5,916 nucleotides of DNA from positions 1 through 5,916 of the forward strand of contig JAEWRF010000119.1 in the NCBI GenBank assembly GCA_023460155.1. The letters run 5' to 3'. Below, piece by piece: positions 1 to 5,364 of this stretch. The notes under the pieces are model-generated. The model was not told where the DNA came from, did not search any database, and worked only from the letters and a program-made list of their open reading frames with translations. The translations under genes and the position numbers were made by a program. Positions within the stretch are counted from its first letter, which is position 1. Each line of letters begins with the position of its first letter. The stretch is from Bacillota bacterium (GTDB lineage Bacteria > Bacillota > Clostridia > Oscillospirales > Acutalibacteraceae).

Positions 1-596
1 TCCCGAAGCTCCCGGATGTTCTCCTCCGTCAGGAAGGAATAAAACGGATTGATGAACTCCATGCCCAAGCTTCTTGCATAGGCGCCTGCACCGACTTGCC
101 AGCTCGCCGTGAGAAGCGCGCAGCGGATCTCCGGCGCGAGCTGCTTGCACTGGAGCATGGAAAAATGGTTGAAGGAAGAAAACAGCACCTTCTCCGTCAG
201 GCCGAATTCCCGGATCAGCGCGATTACTTTCTCTTCGATCCCCTCATAGCGGATCACTCCGGTTTTCAGCTCGATGTTGGTGAAAACGTTTTTCTGCCGA
301 ATGAAGGAAAAGTACTCCCGCAGGCTTGGGATCGGCTGGACGCCGAAGGAAGCGGGAAAGCCGTTCCCGGCGTCGAACGACTGCAGCTCCCGCAGCGTAA
401 AATCCTTTACAAATCCGGGCCGGTTTGCCGTGCGCTTCAAATTTTCGTCGTGAATAATCACCGGCTGGCCGTCCGCGGAAAGCTGAACATCCAGTTCAAT
501 TCCGTCGCAGCCCGCTTCCACCGCCTTTTGGAACGCAAACATCGTGTTTTCCGGGTATTTTTCGCTGTAGCCCCGATGGGCAATAATTTTTGTCAT
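1..596 (-). CDS. Glycerophosphodiester phosphodiesterase (GDPD family), C-terminus cut by window edge
   Basis: Cytoplasmic enzyme predicted to hydrolyse glycerophosphodiesters, the deacylated remains of phospholipids, to glycerol-3-phosphate and an alcohol. The 198 visible residues start MTKIIAHRGYSEKYPENT and have the family's landmarks in order: HRG at 7-9 with general acid/base H7, E16-N17, the metal-binding ELD at 34-36, catalytic H49-D50, and IELK at 108-111 (E109 metal ligand, K111). The later stretch SSFNHFSML also fits the family. There is no signal peptide or membrane segment, so it resembles short cytosolic UgpQ-like enzymes of about 230-250 residues; roughly 40 residues should lie beyond position 1. 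The ATG start at 596 is supported by an AGAGG ribosome site just upstream and by a strong promoter at 670-698. It is transcribed separately from the exporter operon and no functional link is evident. The family call is very secure; the exact substrate is unknown. Confidence 0.95.
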   Translation of the reverse strand, partial: MTKIIAHRGYSEKYPENTMFAFQKAVEAGCDGIELDVQLSADGQPVIIHDENLKRTANRPGFVKDFTLRELQSFDAGNGFPASFGVQPIPSLREYFSFIRQKNVFTNIELKTGVIRYEGIEEKVIALIREFGLTEKVLFSSFNHFSMLQCKQLAPEIRCALLTASWQVGAGAYARSLGMEFINPFYSFLTEENIRELR

Positions 597-669
597 TGCG
601 GCCTCTTTTCGCACCTGCGGAAATTCACCCCGCCTCTCCGGAGGGCTGCCCACAGCTACTATGAATTTT

Positions 670-698
670 ATTATAGAATTTCAGAAATCTGATTGCAA
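670..698 (-). promoter_or_regulatory. Sigma-A-type promoter for the phosphodiesterase gene
   Basis: On the minus strand, TTGCAA (698-693) is followed after exactly 17 bases by a perfect TATAAT (675-670). Transcription would start near 663, giving a leader of about 65 bases before the ATG at 596. That leader contains two small hairpin possibilities (GCTG-TGGG-CAGC and CCTC-CGGA-GAGG) but no riboswitch that I recognise. The spacing and the perfect -10 box make this the best promoter in the window; the -35 box matches TTGACA at four of six positions. Confidence 0.8.
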
Positions 699-741
699 CC
701 GAAGTTCTGTTAATTTTTACTGGTAAATCTGCGCCGGAGGC

Positions 742-775
742 AACCCGCTCCCGAATTGTTGTCGGGTTTTTATTT
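742..775 (+). terminator. Plus-strand terminator-like hairpin without an evident gene
   Basis: CCCGA (750-754) pairs with TCGGG (762-766) across a 7-base loop, and TTTTTATTT follows at once (767-775), the shape of an intrinsic terminator reading left to right. An outer pairing of AACCCG (742-747) with CGGGTT (763-768) is an alternative. On the minus strand there is no T-tract after the hairpin, so it does not fit the genes on that strand. No plus-strand gene precedes it. It could end a small RNA or block antisense transcription, or it may be chance. Confidence 0.4.
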
Positions 776-821
776 CATTAAACCCGTAAGTTTCACCCGC
801 CGTGCGGACTCGCGGCAGGGC

Positions 822-864
822 AAAAAGGAGCGGCCCTTTCCGCCTTTCACAGCGTACAGGGCCG
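822..864 (-). terminator. Probable rho-independent terminator of the exporter/two-component operon
   Basis: About 27 bases after the kinase stop codon, the minus strand has CGGCCCT (864-858) and a perfectly complementary AGGGCCG (837-831) with a 20-base loop. The sequence CTCC then TTTTT (826-822) follows. The 7-bp GC-rich stem and T-tract fit a terminator, though the loop is long and the four-base gap before the T-tract is not ideal. A smaller local hairpin (AAAGG with CCTTT) overlaps the T-tract and could do the same job. Confidence 0.5.
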
Positions 865-890
865 TACGATTTATGAATCATGCATCGCGC

Positions 891-2174
891 TCATTGCGCT
901 TCCGGCAGACTGACGCAGACGCGCAGGCCGCCCTCCGGACGGTTTTCTGCCCAGATACGGCCGCCGTGCGCCTCGGCGATCTCCCGGCAGATGGAAAGGC
1001 CGAGTCCTGCGAAGGTTCGAGCGTGATCCGATGTATAGAACGGTTCGAAGATGCTTTTCAGTTCATCCTCCTTTACGCCGGTGCCGCTGTCCTCCACCAT
1101 GAACAGGACGGTATGCTCCCGCTCCTCGCAGGAGACGGAAATTTCCGGCGGCCGTTCGCCCGTATGCTTGAGGCTGTTGTCGATCAGGTTCCCGAAAACG
1201 CGCCGGATTCGGGAAAGATCAACCGAGAGCCCGGCCTGCGGACAAGCGTCCCGAATGGAAAACGGCACGCCCCGCTCCCTGAGCTCCCCCTCGTAATCCA
1301 GCCGAAGGATACCGCAGAGCTGCTCCGCCGACACAAACTGACGCTTGAGAGAAGACTGCGTGTGGTAGCTCAGGTATTCGTCAAAATCGTCGATCAGCGT
1401 TTTGATGACGAGAGATTTCCGGTAGATTGTGTCAACGTACTGTTCCCGCTTTTCCGGGGAGAGCGAGCTTTTTTTCAAGCGCTCCGCATAGCCCATGACA
1501 GAGGTGAGCGGAGTCTTGACGTCGTGGGAGATGGAGGCGATAATCCGGTTCTGGTTCTGTTTTTCTTCTTCCAGCGCGTCCGTCAGGTCGGCGAATTCGT
1601 TCTGCAGCCGTCCGAGCTCGTCCTTTCGACCGGTGCGTTCCGGTACGATGCCGGAGCGGTAGCCCTCGATTTTCCGCTGCAGGGAAACAATCGAAACCGC
1701 ATAGCGCACATAGATATAGAATCCGCTCAGCAGCAGTACAATAAAAATAATGCCGCATTCCGTCATGATCAGGTCGCTCGCAATCTGAAACTCGGAAAGG
1801 TTCGTGATGGAAATTCCCTGCGTAACCTGAAGCAGGCAAATCTTACCCCCGAACGGCACCAGCCCGGAGGCATGGCGCTCGAACCGGATTCCCGGCTCGC
1901 TGCCCGCCTGATACAGCACTTTTCCCGTCTGGTCCTGAACCCGGATCACAAGATTCTCCGATTTTGCAATTTCCGTCAGCCGTCCGGAAGGGTCGGGGCT
2001 GTTTCTCAGCTCGGCGGAAATACGGTTCGTCTCCTGCTGGAGTTGGTACTGGCCCTCGTTGCTGGTCTCGGAAATCTGCGTGGAAAGGTAGAACCGGTAG
2101 TAGCCGCCGATGAGCAGGAAGTTCAGCAGCATCGCCAGAAGAACGAAAAAGGGGAACTTGATTTTAATGCTCAC
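891..2174 (-). CDS. Sensor histidine kinase, membrane-bound, of the two-component pair
   Basis: This 427-residue kinase would autophosphorylate in response to an extracellular signal and pass the phosphate to the regulator encoded just upstream. Transmembrane segments lie near residues 7-26 and 136-156, with an outside domain of about 110 residues between them. A HAMP-like linker follows (157-205, with DELGRL). The H-box SHDVKTPLTSVMGY carries the phosphoacceptor H217. The ATP-binding domain has the N-box NLIDN (329-333), DSGTG (362-366), an F-box FEPF (376-379) and GLGLS (390-394), so all catalytic motifs are intact. I chose the GTG start at 2174 because GGGGG lies six to eight bases before it; an ATG at 2189 would add five residues but has a weak ribosome site. 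It overlaps the regulator by 11 bases, indicating translational coupling. The fold and function are secure; the ligand is unknown. Confidence 0.95.
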   Translation of the reverse strand: MSIKIKFPFFVLLAMLLNFLLIGGYYRFYLSTQISETSNEGQYQLQQETNRISAELRNSPDPSGRLTEIAKSENLVIRVQDQTGKVLYQAGSEPGIRFERHASGLVPFGGKICLLQVTQGISITNLSEFQIASDLIMTECGIIFIVLLLSGFYIYVRYAVSIVSLQRKIEGYRSGIVPERTGRKDELGRLQNEFADLTDALEEEKQNQNRIIASISHDVKTPLTSVMGYAERLKKSSLSPEKREQYVDTIYRKSLVIKTLIDDFDEYLSYHTQSSLKRQFVSAEQLCGILRLDYEGELRERGVPFSIRDACPQAGLSVDLSRIRRVFGNLIDNSLKHTGERPPEISVSCEEREHTVLFMVEDSGTGVKEDELKSIFEPFYTSDHARTFAGLGLSICREIAEAHGGRIWAENRPEGGLRVCVSLPEAQ

Positions 2175-2859
2175 CGCCGTTTCCCCCATTCCGAACGAAC
2201 TTGTACCCGACCCCCCAGACGGTTTTAATCCGTTTTCCGTCGCGGTCCAGTTTATCCCGCAGATTCTTGATGTTGACGGCAACCGTTCCGATGTCGGCGT
2301 AATCAGTGCCCCATACGGCTTCGAAAATCTGTTCGCGCGAAACGACCCGGCCCGCGTTTTCGCAGAGGTAGCGCAGGAGCTGGAACTCCCGCAGGGAAAG
2401 GGAAACCGGCTCTCCCCCCACGGTAACGTCGTAGCTTTCCGTGTTGAGGCGGACGTCCCCCGCCTCAACGACTTCCGATTTCTTCCGCAGGCTCCGCTTT
2501 TCCCGGCGCAGGTGCGCCTTCACGCGCGCGACCAGTTCCTCCACGACAAAGGGCTTTGTGATGTAGTCGTCGGCCCCCATCTCAAAGCCGAGCATCGCGT
2601 CGTAGGTCCGGCTTTTCGCCGTGACAAACAGAATCGGGCAGGAAATTTCCTCCCGAATGCGGCGGCAGATTTCCAGCCCGTCGACATCCGGCAGCATGAT
2701 ATCCAGAAGGATGAGGGAAATCTCCGGATTGTTTTTGATCCGGGCAAAGGCGTCTTCGCCGTTCATGACCGTCAGGCATTCGAAGCCTTCGTCCGTCAGT
2801 GCGTCGGAGATCAGATCGGCGATTTCCCGATCGTCGTCCGCAATCAGTATCTTTTCCAT
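2164..2859 (-). CDS. OmpR-family response regulator with winged-helix DNA-binding domain
   Basis: This cytoplasmic transcription factor of 231 residues is the standard length for the OmpR/PhoB family. The receiver domain (about 1-115) starts MEKILIADDD, with acidic residues D8-D10, phosphoacceptor D53 in LLDIMLPDVDG, switch T80 and K102 in the KPF motif. The C-terminal winged helix (about 130-228) has LREFQLL, the recognition region TVAVNIKNLRDKL and the family's closing signature TVWGVGYKFV. The start at 2859 is chosen because GGGAGGG sits four bases before the ATG and the protein then begins at the usual point of the receiver fold; an upstream in-frame ATG at 2898 lacks that support. It overlaps the kinase gene by 11 bases and follows the TolC-like gene by 85 bases. 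It probably controls the exporter genes and perhaps its own promoter at 2900-2908; the target is inference. Confidence 0.96.
   Translation of the reverse strand: MEKILIADDDREIADLISDALTDEGFECLTVMNGEDAFARIKNNPEISLILLDIMLPDVDGLEICRRIREEISCPILFVTAKSRTYDAMLGFEMGADDYITKPFVVEELVARVKAHLRREKRSLRKKSEVVEAGDVRLNTESYDVTVGGEPVSLSLREFQLLRYLCENAGRVVSREQIFEAVWGTDYADIGTVAVNIKNLRDKLDRDGKRIKTVWGVGYKFVRNGGNGGEH
2181..2187 (-). promoter_or_regulatory. Ribosome binding site deciding the kinase GTG start
   Basis: GGGGGAA at 2187-2181 lies six bases before the GTG at 2174, inside the last codons of the response regulator gene. The competing in-frame ATG at 2189 has only a short GGA directly before it. This favours GTG, though the difference is only five residues. 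Confidence 0.5.
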
Positions 2860-2899
2860 GCTACCCTCCCAAAAACTCCCCCGTGTCTCTCCGCGCATT

Positions 2900-2908
2900 A
2901 TTGTACCA
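2900..2908 (-). promoter_or_regulatory. Extended -10 promoter ahead of the regulator/kinase pair
   Basis: The minus strand reads TGG-TACAAT at 2908-2900, an extended -10 (TGn then a five-of-six TATAAT match). No convincing -35 lies 16-18 bases upstream, as expected for extended -10 or activator-dependent promoters. Transcription would start near 2893, leaving about 34 bases to the ATG at 2859. This could give the two-component pair its own transcript in addition to read-through from the exporter genes. Confidence 0.45.
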
Positions 2909-2936
2909 TGTTTTTCCCCCGGAGCCTCATGTTTTT
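2907..2936 (-). repeat. Direct repeat AAAAACATG spaced by two helical turns; candidate operator
   Basis: AAAAACATG occurs at 2936-2928 and again at 2915-2907 on the minus strand, 21 bases start to start, with 12 GC-rich bases between. The second copy abuts the TACAAT box and contributes the TG of the extended -10. OmpR-family regulators usually bind direct repeats on one face of the helix, so this is a plausible site for the adjacent regulator. The function is inferred from position and spacing only. Confidence 0.35.
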
Positions 2937-2944
2937 TGCTTTTT

Positions 2945-4141
2945 TCAGTTCTGACCCGAAGAAGACAGGTTCAGGGCACCGCGCAGCGCCCACCGGTACT
3001 GCTCCTGCGAAGAAAAAAGATCATACTGCGCCTGACTGAGGGCTGCCTTCGCGTTCGCGGCATCGAGCTGCGCGTTTTCCAGGTCCAGCGCAGAGGCAAC
3101 GCCGACTGCATTCTGCCGCTGCACCGCGCTCAGGGTCTGTGCCTTGGCGGTGCAGGCGGACTGTGCCGAAGCAACCAGGCTTTGTTTCAGAGAGACATCG
3201 TCGTAGGCCTGCCGGAACGCGGCGCCGAACTGATTTTTAGCCAGCTCGTAATTGAGTGCCGCCGCGTGATAGAGATCGACGGTGGAATCGAGACCGGCGT
3301 CGCGGTTGTCGTCGGCAATCTCTTTTTCCTTTTCCTTTTCTTTCAGAGTCCAGTTGGCGTCAGAGGCTGTCTGAGAATCCGTCGCGTAGTTCATTTTCGT
3401 AATTTCGGCCGTATCGGCCTGCGGCATCGCGGCCAGGGTCAGGTCGTATTCGTCCGAATAGCCCATCAGAACCCGGAAGCTGTCCCTTACGGTCTTCATC
3501 TGGCTGACCAGCGATGCAAGCTGATCGGCAGCTGAGCTCTGCTGCTGCCGCACGTTCAGGAGCTCGGTCTGGGTGATCAGCCCGGCCGCCGCTTTCGCCC
3601 CGGCGGCTTTCACCGTGTCGGCCGCAAGCTGCTGCTTCTGCGTCAGGACGGTGCGCTGCTGATCCAGCGAATGCCAGGTGACGAACAGCTTCTGCGCGGC
3701 AATGACGATCTGGTCGGCCGCCCCGTTCATCTGGAGCTCCGTTTTTTCCACCGTATCCTCGTCCGTCCCAAGCTGATCGGCCTCACTGTCGAGAATTGAA
3801 GAAGCCGCGTTCAGGGAAGCGATGCTCCCCTGCAGGGAGGCGTTGATCTGTACCGCGTTCTGAGCCGTCTGCGGCAGCATCGCCTGTTGAAGTTTCTGGC
3901 CTAAGCTCTGAAGATCGCCTGCGCTGGCGTGGAGCGCGCTGATCTTCTGCTCCGCCGCGTCGTTGTTATCCAGGGCATCGAGCGTTTTGTCGTTGGCCCG
4001 GATGGTCTGGTTATTGCTGCGCACGGTCCCTTCAATGTCGGAATAGTTTACCATCACCGTCTCCGCTGCGAAGGCGGGCATGGAAGCACCGCCAAGCAGC
4101 AGAACCGAAAGCAGGAACGCCGCTGTTTTCCGGAATGTCAT
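2945..4141 (-). CDS. TolC-family-like secreted helical protein, apparently lacking the beta-barrel
   Basis: Predicted exit-duct or accessory component of the export machine, 398 residues. A signal peptide (1-25, hydrophobic 8-19, cleavage after AFA) exports it; there is no lipobox cysteine. The rest is rich in Ala, Gln, Leu, Ser and Asn with long helix-forming heptad-like stretches. Two copies of the TolC-family repeat core are recognisable: GLITQTELLNVRQQQ (187-201), then helix to MGY at 226-228; and GVASALDLENAQLDA (347-361), then helix to about 390. The places where TolC has barrel strands (about 90-140 and 275-310) here look helical, with no alternating hydrophobic beta pattern. The ATG at 4141 has AAAGGAGG eight bases upstream, overlapping the adaptor stop codon. 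A charged KEKEKEKE run lies at 267-274. The family relation is fairly secure; absence of the barrel is my reading by eye. Confidence 0.85.
   Translation of the reverse strand: MTFRKTAAFLLSVLLLGGASMPAFAAETVMVNYSDIEGTVRSNNQTIRANDKTLDALDNNDAAEQKISALHASAGDLQSLGQKLQQAMLPQTAQNAVQINASLQGSIASLNAASSILDSEADQLGTDEDTVEKTELQMNGAADQIVIAAQKLFVTWHSLDQQRTVLTQKQQLAADTVKAAGAKAAAGLITQTELLNVRQQQSSAADQLASLVSQMKTVRDSFRVLMGYSDEYDLTLAAMPQADTAEITKMNYATDSQTASDANWTLKEKEKEKEIADDNRDAGLDSTVDLYHAAALNYELAKNQFGAAFRQAYDDVSLKQSLVASAQSACTAKAQTLSAVQRQNAVGVASALDLENAQLDAANAKAALSQAQYDLFSSQEQYRWALRGALNLSSSGQN
3320..3344 (-). repeat. Short hexanucleotide repeat encoding a Lys-Glu run
   Basis: On the plus strand a near-perfect TTTTCC-type hexamer repeats about three to four times; on the coding strand it reads GAAAAG units and encodes KEKEKEKE (residues 267-274 of the TolC-like protein). 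Gain or loss of one unit would keep the frame and change the helix by two residues. Confidence 0.6.
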
Positions 4142-4155
4142 AGAGGTCTCCTCCT

Positions 4156-5343
4156 TTATTTTGTCGCGAAATATACGTCCGCCGTGTACCCGGGCTTGAG
4201 CAGACCGTTCGGGTCCGTCGGTTTTACCAGCACGCGTACGACGCGCTTGCCGTCCTTCTCCGCCGCGAGATTCGGGATCTGCGTCACCGTTCCGGAAAGC
4301 GTTTTGTCCGGCGCCGAGGTCGGAACGATCCGAACGGTTTCGCCCAACTTCACAGACCCGATGAATTCCTCGTTTACCTCCGCGCTCACAGTCAGCGAAT
4401 CCGCGTCGATAATCTGCAGCACCTTGGTCGGAGCGTTCTGCACACCGAGGTGGTCGGCGTTATTGACCGCGATGCTCTGTACGATCCCGTTTTTCAGGCT
4501 GCAGACAATCTTGTTCCCGCTGAGGAAATCCTTCGCGCCCCGCGCCGTCATCAGGTTGAGGTCCACCTGTGCGGAGGAAAGGCCCGCCTGCTGTTTCCCG
4601 GTATTCGCCGTGTTGCCGTTCTTCAGGTTTTCCAGCTGCGTCTGTTTGGATTTGAGGGAAACCGTCATCTGGTCGATCTCGTCTTTCAAAGCCGTCTGAG
4701 CCTTCCGGAAAGTGGCCTGCGCGTTCGCAAGCGCCGTCTGCTTCTGGTCGTGCGCCGACGTGTACTGGTCGAGCACGGACTTCGACACGGCGCCGGATTT
4801 ATAAAGCGACTGGTAGTTCTGCAGGTCGCGCGCCGCGTCCGATTCCTGCTTCTGCGCAAGCGTCAGCGCGTTCTGCGCTGTTTTCAGGTCCGGGGCGGTT
4901 CCGCTGCCGTATTCTCCGGTTTTCCGGTTCAGAACGCTCTGCGTTTCGGCAATGTCGGCCTCCAGCGCGGAAATGCTCTGTGTGGCGGCGGGAAGCCCCG
5001 CCTGATTGGCCGCGACCTGCTGTTTCAGTTTTTCAAGATTCCCCTGATATTCCGAAAGGTCAAGCGTGACCAGAGTCTGACCGAGGGTCACGCGGTCGCC
5101 CTCCTTGACTGCCACATCGGTTACCGCCGCGGGAAAATCGATAGTGACGTCAACCGCCTTGCTGTATTTTACCTCGCCCCACGCGTCAATCTCGCTGTTC
5201 TGCAGGGCGGCGGAGGAAGCGCCGTCCGAATTTGCGCTGCCCGACGCGCGGATTCGGACGATTCCGAACACGACGGCCAGAACCAGCAGGACCCCGACTG
5301 AGACGAATGCTGTTTTTTTATGGTGTGCAATCCAATGTTTCAC
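4156..5343 (-). CDS. Membrane fusion (periplasmic-adaptor-type) protein, HlyD/RND-adaptor/MacA-like
   Basis: Adaptor subunit linking the ABC permease to the exit duct, 395 residues. One N-terminal membrane anchor (about 11-29) leaves the rest outside the cell membrane. Then come the first lipoyl half (65-96, with VKEGDRVTLGQTLVTLD), a long helical hairpin (about 97-265), the second lipoyl half (277-298, CSLKNGIVQSIAVNNADHLG), and a beta-barrel plus membrane-proximal domain ending LLKPGYTADVYF. At the hairpin tip, N176, L180 and S187 have the spacing of the R-x3-L-x6-S docking motif of Gram-negative adaptors, with Arg replaced by Asn. The start is GTG at 5343, supported by AGGAGG seven bases upstream; no in-frame ATG is nearby. 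The permease ends 21 bases before it and the TolC-like gene starts 14 bases after it, so the three are one transport unit. The substrate is unknown; antimicrobial peptides or other amphiphiles are possible. Confidence 0.94.
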   Translation of the reverse strand: MKHWIAHHKKTAFVSVGVLLVLAVVFGIVRIRASGSANSDGASSAALQNSEIDAWGEVKYSKAVDVTIDFPAAVTDVAVKEGDRVTLGQTLVTLDLSEYQGNLEKLKQQVAANQAGLPAATQSISALEADIAETQSVLNRKTGEYGSGTAPDLKTAQNALTLAQKQESDAARDLQNYQSLYKSGAVSKSVLDQYTSAHDQKQTALANAQATFRKAQTALKDEIDQMTVSLKSKQTQLENLKNGNTANTGKQQAGLSSAQVDLNLMTARGAKDFLSGNKIVCSLKNGIVQSIAVNNADHLGVQNAPTKVLQIIDADSLTVSAEVNEEFIGSVKLGETVRIVPTSAPDKTLSGTVTQIPNLAAEKDGKRVVRVLVKPTDPNGLLKPGYTADVYFATK

Positions 5344-5350
5344 GGTTTTG

Positions 5351-5356
5351 CCTCCT
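5351..5356 (-). promoter_or_regulatory. Ribosome binding site fixing the adaptor GTG start
   Basis: A perfect AGGAGG (5356-5351) sits seven bases before the GTG at 5343, in the short gap after the permease stop. It supports the non-ATG start that yields the expected short cytosolic tail before the membrane anchor. Confidence 0.75.
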
Positions 5357-5364
5357 GTGTCTCT

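Noticed and set aside
96..692. Plus-strand open frame across the phosphodiesterase gene and its promoter
   Set aside because: It is antisense to a clear GDPD gene, resembles no family, and runs through the promoter; it is a mirror of the real gene.
756..2228. A long plus-strand open frame (490 codons) opposite the histidine kinase
   Set aside because: It lies antisense to a kinase with every catalytic motif intact, its translation is Arg/Pro/Leu-rich with no recognisable domain, and GC-rich coding DNA commonly leaves such antisense frames open.
2175..2468. A kinase start far upstream at 2468, giving 525 residues
   Set aside because: The extra N-terminal part lies within the DNA-binding domain of the regulator gene in another frame and has no membrane or sensor features; the kinase begins naturally just before its first membrane segment.
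2860..2898. Regulator start at the ATG ending at 2898, adding 13 residues
   Set aside because: The strong GGGAGGG ribosome site lies before the ATG at 2859, the receiver domain starts there, and the upstream ATG overlaps the predicted transcription start region.
2110..3535. Two overlapping plus-strand open frames opposite the regulator and the TolC-like gene
   Set aside because: Both cross the boundary between two well-supported minus-strand genes, and their translations are low-complexity with no domain.
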